Below are positions 1 to 11,426 of a stretch of DNA of 64,000 nt, piece after piece (the stretch's first letter is position 1; every line of letters begins with the position of its first letter). The notes below the pieces were generated by a model. It was given only the letters and a program-made list of their open reading frames with translations, was not told the DNA's origin and made no database searches. Location of the stretch: positions 788,661-852,660 of the forward strand of contig VXAZ01001045.1 of assembly GCA_013399875.1 (NCBI GenBank), written 5' to 3'. The stretch comes from Gymnorhina tibicen. Lineage: Eukaryota > Chordata > Aves > Passeriformes > Artamidae. Position numbers and translations under genes: made by a program.

Positions 1-322
1 GCCTGGAGCACCTCCTGCCCCTCCTTCTCCACTGACCTTGGTGTCACCATGGTGTTTTCCCTCACATGTTCTCACCTCCTCCTCTTCCCTGACTAGCAGC
101 AAAAACCCCGTGACTTTGTTATGATTTTCTCCTTAAATCTGTCATCACAAAGGCATTACCAGCCTCTCTCACTGGCCCAGTTCTGGCCAGCAGCATGTCC
201 ATCTTCAGAGCCATCAGCCATTGGCTCTGCTGGACATGGTGGGTAGCTCCCAGCAGCCTCTCACAGGAGCCATCTTTGCGTCCCCCCTGCTACCCAAAAC
301 CAGGCCATGCCAAACCAATACA
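1..322 (-). mobile_element. ERVL-like LTR, antisense, cut by the window edge
   Basis: Read on the minus strand this begins with TGTATTGG at 322 and runs through a G+C-rich stretch whose wording (CTGTGAGAGGCTGC, GACACCAAGGTC near the other end, AGGAGGTGCTCCAGGC at base 1) matches a long LTR that I recognise as common in songbird and other neoavian genomes. The rest of the element should lie before base 1. The family attribution is from memory and no protein-coding part is present. The AT-rich sequence after 322 is ordinary intron. Confidence 0.7.
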
Positions 323-2429
323 GTAATACACTGATTTTTAAGTAATGCGTACCCCAAATCAAAGATTTTTCATTTTCTCGTGCTCTGCCAGTGAATAGGT
401 GCACAATAAGCCAGGAAGAAGCATGGGCAGGAGGAGCATGGTCAGCTTCTCTGAACTGGCCAAAGGGATATTCCATACCATAGCACATCATGCCAGTATA
501 TAAACTGGGGTTGTTACCCAGGAGAGGGACCAGTTGTGGCTTGAGGATGGGCTGGGCATCAGTCAACAGGTGGTGAGCAATTGTATTGTGCATCACTCTT
601 CATAGGTTTTATCTGTCTCTCCCCTCTCCCTTTCATTTTACAACTGGTAGTATTAATATTATCAGTATTACTTTGATTATTAATCTGTTCTTAACTCACA
701 AGTTACTTTTTTTCCCGATTCTTCTTCCTGTCTCACCAGGAAGGACATGCACACTAAGTGAGAAGCTGTATGGTACTTAGTGTCCAGCTGAGGTTAAACC
801 ATGGCACAGGCTATATGACAGGCATACCACTTAGTGTACAACACCTCTGAGACATTAGTGGCTGAAGACAGAACTTTGGCTATTTCAGTATGCCAAACTG
901 TCAGACAAGCTTCAATACATCAGGCTGTGGTCAAAATACAAATGTCATCTAAGAAGAGGCTACATCCATTTCTAATATAGAATTTTCTGGTAACTATTTG
1001 AGAGTTTTTCACAGTTAGATTTATTTTTAGTTCTGAAAGAATCTTAAGGAATGATAATTTTGATTCAGTGGAGAAAGAAATTAATCCAAGATGACATTTA
1101 CAAAAAGACAGGCCTGCCACTGTGCTGCTTTTCTAAATATTTTTGTCAGAATACAGATATTGTTATCTACAAGAGTAATGTAGTAGGCTTTCTGCTTCTG
1201 CAAATGCATTTTGAGCATTTCTATGTTGCAGGGAAGTGCATAGTCAGAAGATCAGGGAATGACAAGCAGAACAGAAGAAAACCATGCATATGTATATTTA
1301 CCTAGACATACATAGGTGTGCTTTTGCATAAACCTAGAATATATATAGAGTGAGAAAAACTGAACTTCAAATTATACAACTGCCAATAGTTTCTGTAATC
1401 ATGTCAGGATTATGAAAGTGCTGTTATTCTTTCACTGTAGTCTCTGGGTTTTGGCTCATGATCATTATCACAAAGCACAGATCTTTAAGGATTGTGTGGC
1501 TGTGTATACCTTTCAGACATTTTCCATTCCTGGGTTGTTTTCATGATAACTGGGATTTAGTTGTTGTGTCTTCTGTTCAGCCAGTGCAGAATGTGATGTG
1601 CAAGCTATTTTCTAGTTCAAGTACAGTTGACTGTCTCTTGCAGCCATGAGGAGATAATTTCATCCTCAATTCTAGTACCAAATGAAGCCAGTCGGAAAGC
1701 ACAAAAAGAGAAGAAAGGAAAACAGTTCAAATTTCAATGGCAACTCACTCCAAATTTCTTTTTTCTTGAACAGTTCCATGCAACCGGCAGTCTAGTTTGC
1801 TTAACTGTTGCTTCCTTGATTGATGTTGTGCCCTTGACAGTTAAACAGACTTCCTACCATGATATCTTTTCTTTTCCTTGCTGTTTTTGTTTTAATGGTA
1901 GGAAACTCTAGTGAGTCCATGCTAGGCTCAGTGAGCCTGTAACCCCTAGAGATCAGCCAGTTAGCTGCAAAGTCAGAATGGTGCTTCCTGTTCAGCTGAT
2001 ATCAAACATTTTTGGTCTTTACATCAAGTCCTAAAGGACTGCAACCCAAAGATGCTTTCATCAGGAAATCAGCAACACAGTTAATGCAGTTTTTGAATTA
2101 TGTAAAATTTAGTACTTATATATTCTTTCTATGGTCATGTGCATGCGTCAGTATGTCCAGACTAAAATGAGAGTAATAATTTGATGAATAGGAAGTCTCT
2201 CCAACCAGAAGGATCTCTGATACGTTTTAGGGAGCAATAAGATGAGAAGATAAAATTCTTTATTAATAGTCACTGCCTTCCAAAGTGGGGGTTAGGCTAG
2301 TAGTTTCCACCTCCACTTTTGTAGCTTGGAGAAGGGATAACATATCATTGCAGATAGCATTTTTAAACAGTATGTCATAACAAATAAAGAAGCAGGTTGA
2401 TCTGAGAGCTGTGTTTCCATAGTTTAATG
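323..2429. other. Intronic sequence with no recognised feature
   Basis: AT-rich sequence with stop codons in all frames. The short open frames here (the longest about 110 codons on the minus strand at 261-596, partly inside the LTR) show no recognisable domain. I see no structured RNA and no repeat that I can name. By position it belongs to the PUDP intron preceding 11197. Confidence 0.5.
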
Positions 2430-2560
2430 AGATTCAGAAATGGAATAGAACAGAACTATTTCAGCTGGAAGGGACCTACAAATGTCATCTAGTCCAGCTG
2501 CCTGTTCAGGGCTGACCAAGTTAAAGCATTCATGGCAATGAAACCAGCAGTGCATGACCC
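2430..2560 (-). mobile_element. CR1 LINE 3' end, antisense fragment
   Basis: GAATAGAACAGAACTATTTC followed by AGCTGGAAGGGACCTAC and ATCTAGTCCAGCTGCC, then CAGGGCTGACCAAGTTAAAG, is the reverse complement of the end of a CR1 subfamily whose tail is built from short TCTATTC-type repeats. The element is 5'-truncated, the normal state for CR1 copies. The distal boundary is uncertain: similarity fades after about 2560. Confidence 0.7.
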
Positions 2561-3424
2561 CACCTCTGTCACACTGTCACCTTCACAGCAGCAATCCTGA
2601 CTTCATATGGGGATTGAGAGCAAGTGTATATAATTAATAGCACCGGTGATGGGCTTGCAATTGTTGTAGCACACCAGGCTACATAAAAAATATTTTTAAA
2701 TAATTTTGTTGCTTAAGTCAACAAATAGCAGCTTCTTTTTCTAAGTCAGATTGTTTTGTTTTGTTGAGTGCTTTTACTGTTCAGAGGGTGATGAGGTTTC
2801 TTGCTGTAGATTTGTTTTTGTGAATTTAAAGGATAATCATGGAATTGGTTAGAAATCTGATCAACCTGACAAAGCTCTGAGTGGTAATGTTAACTTTTCT
2901 TTGATTAAAGAAAGTGATGAAATCTTGAAAAGTTCTACCACATTCATGTGGTGTCGTATCACATTCAATGTGGGAACTGTAAATGATTTTGGAAAAAAGG
3001 AGTAGTCTTTTTAATACAGAAGCTATATTTATCCTTAATACTGCCATTTGTGTACAACTGGACATAAATCATCAAGACATGCATAATGTATGCACAGTTA
3101 ATTTAAACACTGTATGGACCCTTTGGTTTCATTTAGTCTTTTTCTCAACAGTAAATCTTTTCTTCCAGATATACACCAAACACTCCTGGACAGCTTGTTT
3201 TGTATAATGTTATAGCAAAATGAAGTGGACTTGAATATGGATGTCTAAAGAACCTTGATTTTGCCACCCCAGAGGTCAGGTGTCCTCTGTGCTCATGCTG
3301 CTTAGTTTTAGTAGAAAAGTAACTGTATCTACACACAGGTGAATGAAGAGCAATGCTATGATAGATGTACGTGAGGGAGTACTGAATATCTGTGAGAAAA
3401 GTGCAAAGTTGTATTTGCCAGTTG
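2561..3424. other. Unassigned intronic sequence
   Basis: AT-rich intronic DNA with no recognised gene, RNA or repeat. The first 80 bases could be decayed continuation of the neighbouring antisense CR1, but I cannot align them with confidence. Confidence 0.4.
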
Positions 3425-4352
3425 CCATTTAACATTCTTGTTGGCAACATGGACAGTGGGATTGAGTGCACTCTCAGCAAATTTGCTGATGGTACTGGGC
3501 TGTGTGGCCAGTAAGCATGCTGAAGGGAAGGGGTGCCATCCAGAGGGACTTGGACAGGCTTGAGAGGTGTGTCAATGAAAACCTCATGAAGGTCAACAAG
3601 GCCAAGTGCAAGGTCCTGCACCTGAGTTGAGGTCATCCGAAGCACCAATACAGGCTGGGCAGAGAATGGATTGAGAGCAGCCCTGACAAGAGAGACTTGG
3701 GGGTGTTGATTGACAAGAAGCGCAGCACAACCTGACAATGTGTGCTCGCATCCCAGAAAGCTAACTGAACTGGCGTGTATCCAAAGAAGCGTGTCCAGCA
3801 GGTCTAGGGAGGTGATTCTGCCCTTCTACTCTGTTCTTTTTGAGACCCCACCTGGAGTGCTGCCTCCAGCTGTGGGGCACCTAGTGTAAGAAGGATGTGC
3901 ACCTGTTGGAACGCATTCAGAGGAGGACCACGAAGATGATCAGAGGGATGAAGCATCTCTCCTTGAAGACTGACTGAGAGAATAGGGGTTGTTCAGCCTG
4001 GAGAAGAGAAGACTCAAGGGAGACCTTATAGCACCTTCCAGTAGCTCACAAGAAAGCTGGAGAAGGACTTTTTACAAGGGCATGTAGTGACAGGACAAGG
4101 GGGAATGGCTTCAAACTGAAAGGGAGTAGGTTTAAGTTCGGTATTAGGAAGAAATTCTTTTCTGCGAGAGTGATGAGGCACTGGGAAAGGTTGCCCAGAG
4201 AAACTATGAATGTTCCATCCCTGGAAGTGTTCAAGGCCAGGCTGGATGGGGCTTTGAGCAACCTGACCTAGCAAAAGTCGGCCCTGCCCATGGCAGGGGG
4301 GTTGGAACTAGATGTTCTTTAAGGTCCTTTCCAACACAAAAAATTCTATGAA
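3425..4352 (+). mobile_element. CR1 LINE, 5'-truncated, about 0.93 kb
   Basis: This is the 3' part of CR1 ORF2 plus the 3' UTR in sense orientation. Marker phrases in order are ATGGACAGTGGGATTGAGTG, CATCCAGAGGGACTTGGACA, TCAACAAGGCCAAGTGCAAG, GGAGGTGATTCTGCCCTTCT, TTCAGCCTGGAGAAGAGAAG, ACAAGGGGGAATGGCTTCAA, GCAGGGGGGTTGGAACTAGA, and the tail TTCTATGAA. Full-length CR1 is several kb, so only the last quarter or less is present. The former reading frame is interrupted by stops and small indels. The long open frame on the opposite strand (3145-3738) is a by-product of this repeat. Confidence 0.95.
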
Positions 4353-5334
4353 TTTGTGCACAAACTATGTGAAGAAAGAGTATGGTGACTGGTATAGTTC
4401 TTCCAAAAAATATTTCAGTGCACAGGTCTGAAAATCTGTTGATTAATACAGTGTTCTTTTAAAAAGTCTGTAGCCATGTTGTTTCTTCTTCAGAATATGT
4501 TGCATCTCAGCTACAAAACTTAGCAAATGTAGTTTTATTAGCACAGGTTGCATGGTGTAGACAAGCTCCAAAAGTAGAGAAGGGAAAGAGAAACAAACCA
4601 TACACGTGCATCAGCAAAGGAAAAGAGAAACAGGATAAAAGCGGTAGCATATTAACAGACTAATCAAACATGATATGAAAGAAAAATAGTAACGATTGTG
4701 TTTTTGAATGAGAATAAGTAGTTCAGATTAAATGAGTAAATAAGTTATACCACCCCGAACTACTCCTCCCAAGAAAGTATAAGGATATATAGATACAATA
4801 AAATATACATAGGGAAGGATCTGGTTGCCCATGAAATAGTTTTTGTTCTCTGTTAAAAAGAACTTTTTAACATATTTCCGTACCCCACCCTATTTTTTTG
4901 AAACCACCACATTTCTTATCAAAAAGTTTGGGGAGAAAATCTTTCCTTTGGCTTATAAAAGGACAGTTGACAATAAAATAAATGTGACTAATAGTATTCA
5001 TTATTACATAGTACAAAGGAAAGTGGTCTGTATAGCTTATTGAAATAAGGAGAATGAGTATCTTTTCAACAATTAAAATTAACCGGCAACCAAATTACAT
5101 ATTGTGATTATAAAATACAGACAAAGAAACATAGCACAGGAATGTAACTGGATCAATTACCAAATAACCAGTAACTACCTGGAGAGAGGGATAAGACAAT
5201 CTGTAAAATGTCCCAAATACCTCACTTTTTCTAAAGTATTTTTGTAGTCCCTGAAACTATGTCAAAGGATACACAGCAGCAGTAAGTAGCACTAAAGTTG
5301 TTACTTTAATCATAATGATTTGAGGCCTATGTGA
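4353..5334. other. AT-rich intronic sequence
   Basis: No gene or nameable repeat. It contains several purine-rich runs and short A/T runs only. Confidence 0.4.
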
Positions 5335-5402
5335 GTGAAAGTTGTTGGGCTTGATGATCCTTGTAGAACCCTCCCAACTCAGCCTATTCTGTGATTCTGT
5401 GA
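5335..5402 (+). mobile_element. CR1 LINE 3' tail, sense, about 70 bases
   Basis: GTTGGGCTTGATGATCCTTG, then GAACCCTCCCAACTCAGCC and TTCTGTGATTCTGTG, is the characteristic CR1 terminus with the octamer-type end repeat. Only the last 60-70 bases were copied or have survived. Confidence 0.8.
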
Positions 5403-8400
5403 AATGAGAAGTAATATTTTTTATTAAACTAATTAAAGTGTGGAGAAGCTTTTGAACATAGTAAGTCATCTTCATATCAGTTTTAAAATACCCATTTTCT
5501 ATTTTGAGCTGTTTTAGGAGTTCACATGTGTTTGCTTTCTAAAAAAAACAACTATGAAGAGAAGGGTACAGAATAATCACTCTTAAGTCTAGCCGAAGTT
5601 TTTATCATTTTCATACATGTAGCCTTTAGCCTTCTGTAATAATTTAATTTGAACTTCCGTTTGAATCTGAAGAAGAATACACAGAATCTATGGAACTTCA
5701 CAATGTAACCTGATTTCATTGACTACTTAATGCTTGCATTTATTTAGTTAAAGAAATATACTGTATTTATGGTGTTTTGTTTGTATGGGGGTTTTATTGT
5801 TATTATTATTATATTATTTACTATCTTGAACTAAAGCAATCCTACATTATACTGTTTCTTAGATTATTAGATATCTGACACTGTAATTGCTTTAATAAGG
5901 ACAATAATCATTGGGAAGAATATGAGGCATTGCTGTATATGATGGTTCTCTCTTCCAGCCTGCTCAAAATGTTTTACAGTTGGTTAACACTTTAACTGAA
6001 TTAGTTGTAAACTATAAAGGATTATATATGATGGTTGGGGCAGATCTGAAAGCCCTGTGAGCTGTTTGGATTTTAAGGGTGGGAAAATGTGGATATGTCT
6101 GCTATATGTCCTTCCTAGCAGAACATGTTAGCTTTCAGATAAATTAAGAGCAACAATACACACACATATTTTCTATTTCTCTATTGTCTATTGATGTCTT
6201 GGTTTTCTTTCTGGGATTGTTTAGTGGATAAAATACTATTAAGTAGAAATGAGATGTAATTGGTACCTAGGTGCCACTCAGGGAAGAACTAAACAGTGGC
6301 AAGAGGGGTATAGTACACTGTGGTGTTTGTGAAAGGATATGCCGCTGAAAATGCCACTCTGTTTGTTTGAGACCTTCTCAGCCAGGTAGGTCTTGTAATT
6401 TAATTTGGAAGCTTAATTTTCATAGAATCTCCCATATAAATTCTAGGAATTTAACTTACTATGGTCCTATTTGCAATGTATACCTTATCTTGAGAGAAGG
6501 TCTTATGAAGTTTATTTCTAAGGGCTTTTTCTTACATAGCTTATGTTCATCTTTTTAGGATTAGAGACATTAGAGAAGACAGGGGGGCTGTCTGTGTAGG
6601 CCTGAGCATTTATGTGACCTTGCTCCTGCACTCTATGCTGACAGTACACAAACCAGCTGTTTTCCTGAAGCTGGAAGACTGTAGGACTTTGGCTGTGTTT
6701 ATAAGACTATCAAACAGTGGATTTTCAGGCTAAGGTACTGTCAGATCTTGCTGTGTGGTGATTGTCTGTATGACGGTGTTGTTATGCCTTCAAATGAATC
6801 AACTGCAAGCAGAAATATGAACACCGGACATCATTCAGTTGGGGAACAGAGGAAACTGAAATTAAGGTTCAGTCCTGAAGTGGCATGAACAATTCTCTTC
6901 CTTATCTCATGTGTTTGCCCAATTTGTCATGGAGATCACTTTCTTGTTTGTCTTGAAAAACATTCTTATACACTACTGTAACATGTTCATAGACAAAAGT
7001 TTGGTTGGAGACTAATATTTGAGAAAAGTAGAAGAGCTTTATAGTATTTTCTTCTTTGTCTGAAAACATTTCAAAAGAAATAGATCTGAATCTGGACATA
7101 TAGAAGTGATACAAGTTAAGAACAGTTTTTTGTTTGGGGATAGATAAATACAAGGAAAGGGATGGTACAAAAATTTGAAATTATATCAAATAAAATGTAG
7201 CAAAAACTTTTGTGCTGTTCACTGTTCTGAAGTATTGTGCATGACAGAGAGATCATCTTTGTATAAAAGGGAAATAAAAATTCCCTTTGCTTTCCATCAA
7301 TTTGAGTCAGCTTTCCGGAGTTTCATCTTGTTAATTTTCACTTCATGATCAATAATGTCATTTGATTATAAAATGTGATAGCTTAAAAGGAATAATATAG
7401 AAAACAGTGTTGTAATAGCATGTAAATAATTACATAGGGATTCTCATTAGATCATTTTACTGTAACATTATTTGATTTCCTGAACTCTTGCTGTACATGT
7501 TTGTATTAGTCAATGAGAAGGAAAATGTGACAGTTAGCCCCAGGGTTTTGTTGTTTGGTATAAGTCTTATTTTTAGTTTGTCAGTTGATCCAGTGTATTA
7601 GTCAACATGCTATCAGCTGAATCTAAAGAAAACAACACTACATTTAGAGTCTAATGGAGAAATAAAAGTTCCTTTTTCCAAAAAAATAAAATAATATATA
7701 TGCTTTTCTGCAATTTTCAGAACAAAAGAGCCAATCTCTTTCTTTTAAATGTGTTGTGGTCTCAGAAGAAATAGGTCCTTTCTGTTGGTTTAATTTGTTT
7801 TCTTTTTCTTTTCTCAAAATTGAAAACTTCATCAACATTTGTGATTAATTGGGTTTTAAAGATGCTGACATTTAAAGTTGATCTTTCTTCTTTGCAGCTT
7901 CTGTAACCAAACTCAGCTTACAATTCTTCTCACCTATTGTTCTGTGCTATAGTCACCGGTGTTTAACTATTGTAGTTAGTATATATTAAGCTTCTGTGTC
8001 TGATCTAGAACTTCTTATTCAAAGAGATAGCATACAGACACAGTACTTACCTCTTTGACTATCTGAAAACAAGAGTATATTTGTGGGATATTTATTCCTA
8101 ATTTTTTTATAATTACTTGAAGAATTTATGTTGTTCTGCATAAGATATTTGTTGCCTGTGTGCATAAGATATTTATTGCCTGTGTGCCACATCTGGAGTC
8201 TACTCTTATGCTGGAAAAACAGAGATCTTTATTTCTTTTGATCTTTCTTTAAATTTTATTCTTGCTGTATATGACTAGGCTTTCAGTAGGAGAGGTGGAG
8301 GGTAGTCCCAAGAAGTCTAGCAGAGGGGTTCCTCTGGGATGGATGGGCCTTGATCCCTTACATGGTAGCTACAAGTAAGTTAGAAGTTAGGCAGATCACA

Positions 8401-11196
8401 GGAATTTTCAGTATACTTCTTCATAGTCATTGAGGTTTGAATTGGTTGGTTTTGATCGTCATTTGATTGAAAAATCTTTGTAGCTATAGAGGATATAATG
8501 ACACAGTATTTGCCAGGGGAAGTTTCTTACAGATCTTTAAAGCAGTTCCTCAATTCCCCTTCTGTTGATGTTTTCTTTAAAAAAAAGCATTAGGATACTA
8601 AGAAATCTTCTAAATGAAGAATTATATGCTGAATTATTACAATAATTGTGTCAGTAATTTGATGTGGTGGCAAAGTGTCTAGAGCTAAACTGGTGGTAAT
8701 TGATGCAAACAAAAATGGATTTTCCTGATCTATAGCTTTTACAGAGGAAAGCAAACCTGGAATGAAAATATTTTTCAGCTGCTACTGTTTTGAGCTTGTC
8801 AAGTTATGCTAGCTATTCTTCCAAATACAGTTTAATTTTTTTTCTGGGCAGCTAATTTTTTTTTTTCTATCTTGCTCTATTTACATATATGCAAATAATA
8901 ATTTTTTAAGTGGCATATTCTTATTAAAGTGCATTTACTGAATAATGTAGATATTTTCTCTCTGGAGATATTGGGGACAACTGCATTTTAGCTCCCTTGT
9001 TTTAAGGGAAGCCAAAAAGAGAAATCAAACATACATGCATACACATTTACACACTGAAATCATGACATGTGCTCGAGGAATACAAGAAAGAACCCTGGAG
9101 AAATAACCTTTCTGCAACAGTGCTTTTCTGTGGCTGGCTACCTCCAATAGAAATGTAGAATAAATATACCCAGTGAGAGGTGAACTGAACCTGTGATGCA
9201 GTGGGACTGAATAAAACTAGCTATTTGAAAAGAACACAACTTTAGAGAAAACTAACCATATCATAGCAAGGGCATAGGAGATAGGAAGAGTCTTCTGCTT
9301 ATGCAATCTTTGGACTGCTTTATATTACTACACTTATGTATGGTAGCCTTGCTAAACATTGCAATTTTTTAAGTTCCTTAGAATGAATGCAATTTATTTT
9401 AGTGAAGAGACGCTTATACTACTGCTTTACATTAAGGAATCTTAGTGCTTCTGTTAATTTAATATAGACTTTCTTCACATGATTCAGAATGAAGATATAA
9501 ACTATCCAGAATAAAAAGTTGGCTTGTATTTAACATCATATTTCAGTGAGAGGACATCGTAGCATCATTTTGGAAAAAATGCACTTGCTTAGTATAACCA
9601 CTTAAGGGAGCATAAGGAGGCTTTTAAATGGCTGAGGTATTGACCTTAGAGGAGCCGTAGTGCTTGCTATGTCTGTCCAACTCAAAATCTAACATTAGAG
9701 AAGTGCATGTATTTAAAGTTTAAAGCCCATCTTCAAATACAAGCATGGAGCTGGAAATGTCAGATATTAATTGTTTGATTAGACTCTGCAGAATAAATGA
9801 GAAGTTTGCAGAGACTCATACCTACAAGTCCTACTTCCGGATAGGTAGATTAGTCACTGTGCCTATTCACTAATCTACACACTTTATTATCAGTAGTACT
9901 TACAACTTCTCAAAGTTGGACATATGACTATACTTGAGAAAAATGTATGGCAGTTAGTATGGTTGTTTATAGAATTGAATTGCTGGATCACAAGGGAAAT
10001 ACAAATCAAGAGATGCTGAGGTGGCAAAGGAGGAGTAGGAATGGTTTAAGGGAGCAGACACCAGACATAACTATGACAGTGAATCAAGAGGAAGGGAGTA
10101 AGATTATTTTTGTATAACCAGGCATGAAAAATTGGGTAAGAATCCATGTAGTTGGGACATGAAAACAGTATTGTGCTCAAGTTCTTTCAAACAGCCAAAA
10201 GTCAACTGGAGTTTACTTGAACCTAAACTACCTGAAACTTATATCTGTGTCCAGTACAGTTGGGATTAATGCCCAGAAGCACAGCTGAAACGATTTTACA
10301 GGTATGGAGGATTTTCTCTTGTGAATTGATAAAGACCAGACATCCGCGCTTGTTCTTCATTAGGTAATGCTAATTGTTTTGTCTACGAGAAGTATCCAGC
10401 ATTTAGAATGCTTCAGCAAAGGAGCTTTAAAACCCCTTCATAGAAAACTCAAAACTTGCACTGAATAGCAAAGTATGTTTCCCTCTACACAGACTGTTGT
10501 GTTTTCACTGTTCGCTGCATTAACCTTCCCTAGAAGACTGGATCAGATTGAAGTTTCTACCCATTAGGTTTGAGGTGTTCATTACTCTGGGTTCACAGCA
10601 TCAATAGATAAAGCTCTGGTATTAACAACTGTGACTGACAGCTGCTCTCCTCTGCCCGGTGTTACTTGCTTTAATAATTGCAAAAGAGAGAAACTGAGGT
10701 CTCTTAGGGGCTAGTTTGAGCCAGCTGGATACCTGCTTCAGGAATTAAAACTGTACAATCCAGTGAGAAGAGTATATTTCTTTGATTTTTTTTTTCCAGG
10801 AGCATCATATGAAAGAAAGTGTTCTCCCAAACTCTCAGTTTCATCTAATAAACTTACATAATGTGGGGACCTTGCTTAATGTGTTTCTAATGGGTCTCAT
10901 TATGTAGTTCATGTTAATCACATTTTTGACATATTTTGAGAAAAGCCTTGTTTGATAACAGAAAAAGTATATATGTAACTTACCGAATGTTCCAGGATTT
11001 TTGAGTGTAGAAGGAACGTTTCAGATATAGCAAGAATTTTCTTTTACACTGACTGTTTGAAATAGATTTATTACATTCAGTAAGACAGCATTGTTGAAAT
11101 ACTGCTAAATGCTTTGTAATAGGATATAAACATTAATACGTATACCAACTTACATGCATATATATAAAAACTAAAATGTATATATTTGTCTTGCAG
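5403..11196. other. AT-rich 3' part of the upstream PUDP intron
   Basis: There is no recognisable exon, RNA gene or named interspersed repeat in this stretch, only short tandem repeats (one at 8137-8184) and T-runs. I looked for the expected preceding PUDP exon (the HAD region ending just before the split Gly codon) and did not see it, so this is assigned as intron up to the acceptor at 11196. Confidence 0.5.
8137..8184. repeat. 24-base tandem duplication
   Basis: TGCATAAGATATTT followed by GTTGCCTGTG is repeated immediately as TGCATAAGATATTT plus ATTGCCTGTG. The unit is 24 bases with one mismatch between copies. It looks like a local replication-slippage duplication in the intron. Confidence 0.85.
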
Positions 11197-11426
11197 GGGT
11201 CAATAAGCTGATCTGTCATTTACACAAACACAACATACCCATAGCTGTTGCCAGCAGCTCGTGTGAAGTGTCATTTCAGAGGAAAACAACCAGACACAAA
11301 GACTTATTTGGTCTTTTTCATCATATTGTGTTGGGAGATGACCCTGAGTTGAAGCGTGGGAAGCCACATCCTGATCCATTTTTACTTTGTGCAAAGAGAT
11401 TTCACCCTCCTGCACCACCGGAGAAG
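11197..11426 (+). CDS. PUDP: PUDP penultimate coding exon (HAD phosphatase core)
   Basis: Internal coding exon of pseudouridine-5'-phosphatase (also HDHD1), a cytosolic HAD-superfamily enzyme that dephosphorylates pseudouridine 5'-monophosphate. The acceptor ends in TTGCAG at 11196 and the donor is GAGAAG|GTAAGA at 11427. The exon enters with two bases of a split Gly codon (phase 1) and leaves in phase 0, giving 76 full codons. The translation aligns along its whole length with the human protein as I know it: [14 protein letters not shown], then AVASSS (HAD motif II Ser), SRHKE-like [16 protein letters not shown], and RGKPHPDPF with the motif III Lys, ending in [13 protein letters not shown]. 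There is no in-frame stop. The next coding piece is the exon at 39024, whose phase matches. Residues upstream of the Gly, including the DxD nucleophile motif, are not in the window. The family identity is very secure; the boundaries rest on splice consensus and homology. Confidence 0.95.

Noticed and set aside
721..780. Possible upstream PUDP exon (frame containing LSEKLYGT after CACCAG)
   Set aside because: It resembles the conserved DTERLYS phrase only superficially, the flanking residues do not fit the HAD fold, and a stop follows at once.
3145..3738. 197-codon open frame on the minus strand
   Set aside because: Most of it is the reverse complement of a CR1 LINE and the rest runs into AT-rich intron. 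There is no domain or splice support.
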